Of a stretch of DNA of 64,000 nucleotides, positions 60,195-64,000 are shown in pieces (position 1 is the stretch's first letter; each line of letters starts with the position of its first letter). Origin of the DNA: DATBLE01 sp963719325. Its GTDB lineage: Bacteria > Actinomycetota > Thermoleophilia > Gaiellales > Gaiellaceae. Both the position numbers and the translations under genes were made by a program. The notes below the pieces were generated by a model. It saw only the letters and a list, made by a program, of their open reading frames with translations, was not told where the DNA came from and made no database searches. The stretch is from NCBI GenBank assembly GCA_963719325.1, contig CAVRBW010000016.1, positions 67,844 to 131,843 of the forward strand, written 5' to 3'.

Positions 60195-60794
60195 GTGATG
60201 ACGAACGCAACACCGCTGCGGGTCTTGATCGCCGAAGACGAGACGCTGATTCGCCTCGACCTGCGCGGGTTGCTCGAACAGCATGGCTTCCACGTCTGCG
60301 GCGAGGCACGCGACGGCCTCGAGGCGGTGGAGCTGGCGCGAGACACGGACCCCGACGTCGCGATCCTCGACATGAAGATGCCTCGCCTGGACGGAATCGA
60401 AGCTGCCCGCCGCATCGGCGCGGAGCGACCCGTTCCGATCGTCATGCTGACCGCCTACACCGACCGGAACGTGGTCGAGCGGGCCGTGGCCGCAGGTGTC
60501 TTCACCTACCTGGCAAAACCGTTCCGGGAGGCGGACGTCGTTCCCGCCGTGCGAGCGGCCGCCGCGCGACACGCCGAGCTGCTTGCCGCCCGACGAATGG
60601 TCGGCGCATCGGCACGGTCGTTCGCGATCGACCTGCCCTCGGAGACGGGAAGCACCTGGCCGTTGCAGGTCACCTACCTCCCCGACGGAACGCTCGACAT
60701 CTCCGTGCGAGGCGGCCCATGGGACGCCGAAGGCGTCCCGGTCTCCCGGCCTGGCGTCGCCGGCTCCGTCGGCGACGCTCCCAGCCTCGGATGA
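60195..60794 (+). CDS. Receiver-domain protein without recognisable ANTAR domain
   Basis: Response regulator of 199 residues. The receiver has the acidic pair in VLIAEDETLIRLDLRGLLEQ, phospho-Asp in DVAILDMKMPRLDGIEAARR, Thr in VMLTAYTDRN and Lys in TYLAKPFREADVV. Past residue 125 the sequence (GASARSFAIDLPSETGSTWP, LPDGTLDISVRGGPWDAEG) has no ANTAR motif and may be a new output or a remnant. AAAGGAG lies eight bases before the ATG. Its TGA overlaps the next ATG (ATGA). Confidence 0.8.
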   Translation: MMTNATPLRVLIAEDETLIRLDLRGLLEQHGFHVCGEARDGLEAVELARDTDPDVAILDMKMPRLDGIEAARRIGAERPVPIVMLTAYTDRNVVERAVAAGVFTYLAKPFREADVVPAVRAAAARHAELLAARRMVGASARSFAIDLPSETGSTWPLQVTYLPDGTLDISVRGGPWDAEGVPVSRPGVAGSVGDAPSLG

Positions 60795-61564
60795 GGATCC
60801 TCGTCGCGGAGGACGAGACGCTGATCCGGCTCGACCTCCGCCAGGTCCTCGAGCGCGCCGGCCACGAGGTCTGCGCAGAAGCGCGCGACGGCGTCGAAGC
60901 GGTCGAGCTGGCGCGGTCCGAGCAACCCGACCTGGCCGTGCTCGACGTGAAGATGCCGGAGCTCGACGGGCTTTCCGCTGCTCGGCGCATTCTCGACGAA
61001 CGGCCGATCCCGATCGTGATGCTGACCGCGTACGCGGAGCAGGATCTCGTCAACCGCGCGGTCGAGGCGGGCGTGTTCGGCTACCTGTTGAAGCCCTTTC
61101 GCGAGGAGGATCTCGTTCCGGCGATGCACACCGCGCGCGCCCGGTTCCGGGAGCTGCAGGCGGTCCGCGACGAGGCCGAGTCGCTCGCCGACGCTCTTGC
61201 GGCGCGGAAGTCGATCGAGCGGGCGAAAGGGATCCTGATGGAGAAGCAAGGCCTCTCCGAGCAGGAGGCGTTCGTCCGCCTCCGCAAGGCGAGTCAGCGA
61301 ACGGCGCGGCCGATGCGACTCATCGCCGAGGCCGTGATTCAAACGTTTTCACACGGGGGGAACAGCCGGTTCCCCCCGTGGGCCCCCCTCCCTAACTGCG
61401 TCCGCACCTCAGGTGGGGCTGTTAGCCGCGCCCGCACATGTCGGGCGCGGCGACGCAGGGAATCGGGTTATCCCGAGTCGAAGACACCGGGCGGCACCGT
61501 TGGCGCGGCCGCCCGCACCGGCGAGCCTTCGTGCACGATCATTCGACGAACGGAGACGCCGTGA
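60791..61564 (+). CDS. ANTAR-domain response regulator with tail encoded by a repeat element
   Basis: RNA-binding antiterminator of 257 residues. The receiver has ILVAEDETLIRLDLRQVLER, phospho-Asp in LAVLDVKMPELDGLSAARR and GYLLKPFREEDL. The ANTAR domain (about 135-190) reads ALAARKSIERAKGILMEKQG, LSEQEAFVRLRKASQRT. The frame then runs into copy 3 of the dispersed element, adding HGGNSRFPPWAPLP and some 60 more residues, and ends in a GTGA overlap with the kinase start. The overlap suggests that the long form is really translated. It is the natural ligand-binding partner of the leader at 60106. Confidence 0.87.
   Translation: MRILVAEDETLIRLDLRQVLERAGHEVCAEARDGVEAVELARSEQPDLAVLDVKMPELDGLSAARRILDERPIPIVMLTAYAEQDLVNRAVEAGVFGYLLKPFREEDLVPAMHTARARFRELQAVRDEAESLADALAARKSIERAKGILMEKQGLSEQEAFVRLRKASQRTARPMRLIAEAVIQTFSHGGNSRFPPWAPLPNCVRTSGGAVSRARTCRARRRRESGYPESKTPGGTVGAAARTGEPSCTIIRRTETP
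61352..61451 (+). repeat. Dispersed two-hairpin element, copy 3
   Basis: Hairpin A is CACGGGGGGAAC, loop AGCCG, GTTCCCCCCGTG (61352-61380), a perfect 12-bp stem. Hairpin B is GCCGCGCCCG, loop CACATGT, CGGGCGCGGC (61425-61451), a perfect 10-bp stem. A weaker CTAAC/GTTAG structure lies between. It lies inside the 3' end of the ANTAR regulator gene. Confidence 0.9.
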
Positions 61565-63375
61565 GCTTCCTCAATCCCTACCGTCAGCTCTTCCAGCCGC
61601 AGACCTACCGAACGCTGCTCTTCCTCGTCGCTGCGATTCCGGTTGCAGCGGTCACGCTCGGCATCACGATCGCCGGCTGGACGGTCTCGTCGGTGCTCGC
61701 GATCACCCCGCTGGTCGTGCCTGCCCTGCTCGGCTTCCGTGGGGCGGTCGGTCTCCTCTCCCGCACGGAGACGGCGCTGGCCCGGTCGTTGCTCGGGGTC
61801 GAGGCCGAGACGCCGATCACGTCGGGCGGTCGCGGATTCTGGGGACGAGGCAGGGCGGTCGTGACCGACCCGACCTTCTGGAAGCAGCAGGCCTACCTCG
61901 CGACCAGGATGACGCTCGGCTTCGCTCTCGCCGTCGGGGAGCTGTCGCTGATCGCCGGCTCGGTCGGCTGGATCGGGTATCCGATCTGGTACCGCTGGTC
62001 CGACCTGCATTTCTGGTCCTGGCAGGTCGACACCCTCGCACGCTCGTTCGTGGTCGTGCCGGCGGGAATCGTCGGCCTGGGCATCGCGCTGGCCCTGCTG
62101 CGCCCGCTCGCGTTCGTCTGCTCATCGCTCGTGCGCGCACTCCTCGACACCACGCCGCGCGCGGCCCGGCCTCGCCTGTCCAGGACGGCCCGCCGTCACG
62201 CACTCGCAGTCCACGCAAGCGTCGCGGCCGGGCTCGGGGCCGTCCAGATCGTCGTCTGGGCGTTCACCACCCACGGCTACTTCTGGCCGGAATGGGTGCT
62301 GCTCCCGCTCGGGCTCGTCCTCGCACTCCATGCGTGGGTGGAGCTCGTCGAGGAGGCGCCGGTCGTGGCGAGACTCGGGCGGGCCGTCGGCATCCACGCC
62401 GGCGTCTCGGCCGCGCTGGTCACGTTCCTCGTCCTCGTCTGGGCGGTGACGACCAGGGGGTACTTCTGGCCGGAATGGACGCTGCTCCCGCTCGGGTTGG
62501 TCCTCTCGATCCACGCATGGGTCGCATTCGTCCTCAGGCGGCCGGCGATCGTCGCGAAGACCGGCCTCACCCGCGCCTTCGCCATCCACTTCGGAGTCTC
62601 GACCGCTCTGGTCGTGTTCCAGATCCTGAACTGGGTGGTGTCGGACCGCGGTTACTTCTGGCCGGGCTGGGTGATGCTCGCGGCCGCGATCCTGCTCGGG
62701 ATTCACGCCCTCGTCGCACGCGGTGCGGGTCAGGAGCGGCTCACGCGACGGATCGAGACGCTGGAGACGACCCGCGCAGGCGCCGTCGAGGAGCAGGGTG
62801 CGGAGCTTCGCCGCATCGAGCGCAACCTGCACGACGGCGCGCAGGCGCGCCTGGTCGCGCTGGGGATGAGCCTCGGGATGGCGGAACAGAAGTTCGAGAC
62901 CGACCCGGAAGGCGCACACCGGCTGCTGGCAGAAGCGCGGACCGGCGTCGCCGAGGCGCTGCGCGAGCTCCGCGACCTGGCGCGCGGTGTCTATCCGCCG
63001 GTGCTCTCGGACCGCGGGCTGGAGGCGGCGCTTGCGTCACTCGCCGATCGGAGCGCCCTGCCTGCGAGGATCGAGGTCGCACTGACGGAGCGACCCGCCG
63101 CGCAGATCGAGGCGGCCGCGTACTTCGTCGCCGCGGAGGCGCTGGCGAACACCGCGAAGCATTCGGGTGCAGAGCACGTCGTGATCGGCGTGACCCGGCA
63201 GGGCAACATGCTCGAGGTGACGATCACCGACGACGGACGCGGCGGCGCCAACCCGGCGGGCAGCGGCCTGCACGGCCTGCGCCGGCGGGTGGAGGCGCTC
63301 GACGGCGCCCTCACCGTGACGAGTCCGCCTGGAGGCCCGACGACGATTCGAGCGGAGCTGCCGTGCGCATCGTGA
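61561..63375 (+). CDS. NarL-type sensor histidine kinase with three 2TM repeats
   Basis: Kinase of 604 residues from GTG 61561, with GGAG five bases upstream. An N-terminal membrane sensor domain (about 1-200, FLVAAIPVAAVTLGITIAGW) is followed by three homologous 2TM units (about 214-262, 275-322, 338-385), each ending like YFWPEWVLLPLGLVLALHAW. The HisKA_3 phospho-His is H424 in RIERNLHDGAQARLVALGM, and the ATPase has AAEALANTAKHSGAEHVV and DDGRGGANPAGSGLHGLRRR. Pairs with the overlapping regulator downstream. Confidence 0.92.
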   Translation: MSFLNPYRQLFQPQTYRTLLFLVAAIPVAAVTLGITIAGWTVSSVLAITPLVVPALLGFRGAVGLLSRTETALARSLLGVEAETPITSGGRGFWGRGRAVVTDPTFWKQQAYLATRMTLGFALAVGELSLIAGSVGWIGYPIWYRWSDLHFWSWQVDTLARSFVVVPAGIVGLGIALALLRPLAFVCSSLVRALLDTTPRAARPRLSRTARRHALAVHASVAAGLGAVQIVVWAFTTHGYFWPEWVLLPLGLVLALHAWVELVEEAPVVARLGRAVGIHAGVSAALVTFLVLVWAVTTRGYFWPEWTLLPLGLVLSIHAWVAFVLRRPAIVAKTGLTRAFAIHFGVSTALVVFQILNWVVSDRGYFWPGWVMLAAAILLGIHALVARGAGQERLTRRIETLETTRAGAVEEQGAELRRIERNLHDGAQARLVALGMSLGMAEQKFETDPEGAHRLLAEARTGVAEALRELRDLARGVYPPVLSDRGLEAALASLADRSALPARIEVALTERPAAQIEAAAYFVAAEALANTAKHSGAEHVVIGVTRQGNMLEVTITDDGRGGANPAGSGLHGLRRRVEALDGALTVTSPPGGPTTIRAELPCAS

Positions 63376-64000
63376 TCGCCGAGGACCTGGCCCTCCTGCG
63401 CGACGGGCTGGAGCGCCTGCTCCGGGACAACGGATTCGACGTCGTCGCGGCCGTCGCGGACGCGGACGCCCTCGTTCACGCGGTGCTCCGCGAGCGGCCC
63501 GAGCTCGCGATCGTCGACATCCGCCTGCCGCCGAGCTTTCGCGACGAGGGTCTCCGTGCCGCTCTGGAGCTGCGCCGCACCGCTCCGGAGACCGCGATCC
63601 TGATCGTCTCCCAGTACGTCGAGCACACGTACGCGACCGAGCTGCTCGCCCAGACCGGCAACGCGGGCGGCGTCGGCTACCTGCTCAAGGACCGGATCCT
63701 CGACGTCAACGACTTCGTCGACGCGGTCCGCCGGGTCGCCGGCGGCGGCACCGCCCTCGACCCGGAGGTGGTGGCGCAGCTCCTGAGCCACGGCGGCGGG
63801 CAGCCGCTCGCGACGCTGACCCCCCGGGAACAGGAGGTGCTGGCGCTGATGGCCGAGGGTCGCTCGAACACGGGCATCGCCGACGCGCTCGTCCTCACGG
63901 TCGGCGCGGTCGAGAAGCACATCGCAAGCATCCTCCAGAAGCTCCGGCTGCCGCCGTCGGAGAGCGACCACCGCCGGGTGCTCGCGGTGCTCGCCTACCT
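63363..64000 (+). CDS. NarL/FixJ-family response regulator, 3' end cut by the window
   Basis: Partner regulator, 212 codons visible. The receiver has RIVIAEDLALLRDGLERLLR, phospho-Asp in LAIVDIRLPPSFRDEGLRAA and Lys in GYLLKDRILDVNDFVDAVRR. The LuxR-type helix-turn-helix reads LTPREQEVLALMAEGRSNTG, IADALVLTVGAVEKHIASIL. The GTG at 63363 overlaps the kinase stop by 13 bases, typical of NarL-type pairs. The frame is open at the right edge and only a few residues are missing. Confidence 0.93.
   Translation, partial: MRIVIAEDLALLRDGLERLLRDNGFDVVAAVADADALVHAVLRERPELAIVDIRLPPSFRDEGLRAALELRRTAPETAILIVSQYVEHTYATELLAQTGNAGGVGYLLKDRILDVNDFVDAVRRVAGGGTALDPEVVAQLLSHGGGQPLATLTPREQEVLALMAEGRSNTGIADALVLTVGAVEKHIASILQKLRLPPSESDHRRVLAVLAY

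Overview
The window is GC-rich, densely coded chromosomal DNA with frequent GTG and TTG starts. It carries an actinobacterial ribosomal/RNA-polymerase locus, a NarL-type two-component pair, an ANTAR regulator, an F420-type luciferase-like oxidoreductase and a type IV pilus locus. This mix suggests an actinobacterium, most plausibly a soil Thermoleophilia/Gaiellales-type organism. The phylum is fairly secure; the class is inference from gene content.

Layout. 1-8300 (minus strand): a fused str-S10 operon in the order rpsL-rpsG-fusA-tuf-rpsJ-rplC-rplD-rplW-rplB-rpsS-rplV-rpsC, with a readable promoter ahead of rpsL. 8370-10784: a Pro-Thr repeat membrane protein and a GAF-GGDEF diguanylate cyclase. 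11195-19433 (minus): rpoC and rpoB. 19611-23923: a cupin / small membrane protein / membrane protein operon facing a large SARP-type regulator; these genes separate rpoBC from rplJL. 23979-27556 (minus): rplL, rplJ (with an L10-leader RNA), rplA, rplK, nusG, secE, rpmG and tRNA-Met(CAT). 27703-33570: accessory genes, chiefly a MarR-ABC-2 exporter operon with a striking operator array, a DMT transporter and an LLM oxidoreductase.

33690-46592 is a type IV pilus block: minus-strand pilT-pilM-pilN-pilO-(pilP-like)-pilC, and plus-strand pilin, membrane GT-like protein and three pseudopilin-like genes. 46744-49764 packs four toxin-antitoxin-type modules. 50809-51475 is a REP-associated tyrosine transposase bracketed by two identical 25-nt palindromes. 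51474-58874 is a second pilus block: pilB, pilD, a PASTA protein, a lytic transglycosylase/M23 protein, pilT and a second pilB/gspE. 58876-64000 holds a geranylgeranyl-reductase-type flavoprotein, two consecutive receiver proteins behind a terminator/antiterminator leader, and a NarL-type kinase with three 2TM repeats plus its regulator (cut by the right edge).

Two cross-cutting points. First, a roughly 100-bp two-hairpin element occurs three times (near 11.1, 32.6 and 61.4 kb) with compensatory base changes in its first stem; one copy is read through by a response-regulator gene. Second, at least 20 single-base frame breaks lie between about 35.5 and 54.5 kb, nearly all in otherwise well-preserved genes, whereas the ribosomal genes and the last 9 kb are clean. 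This looks more like local assembly error than gene decay, but the sequence alone cannot settle it.
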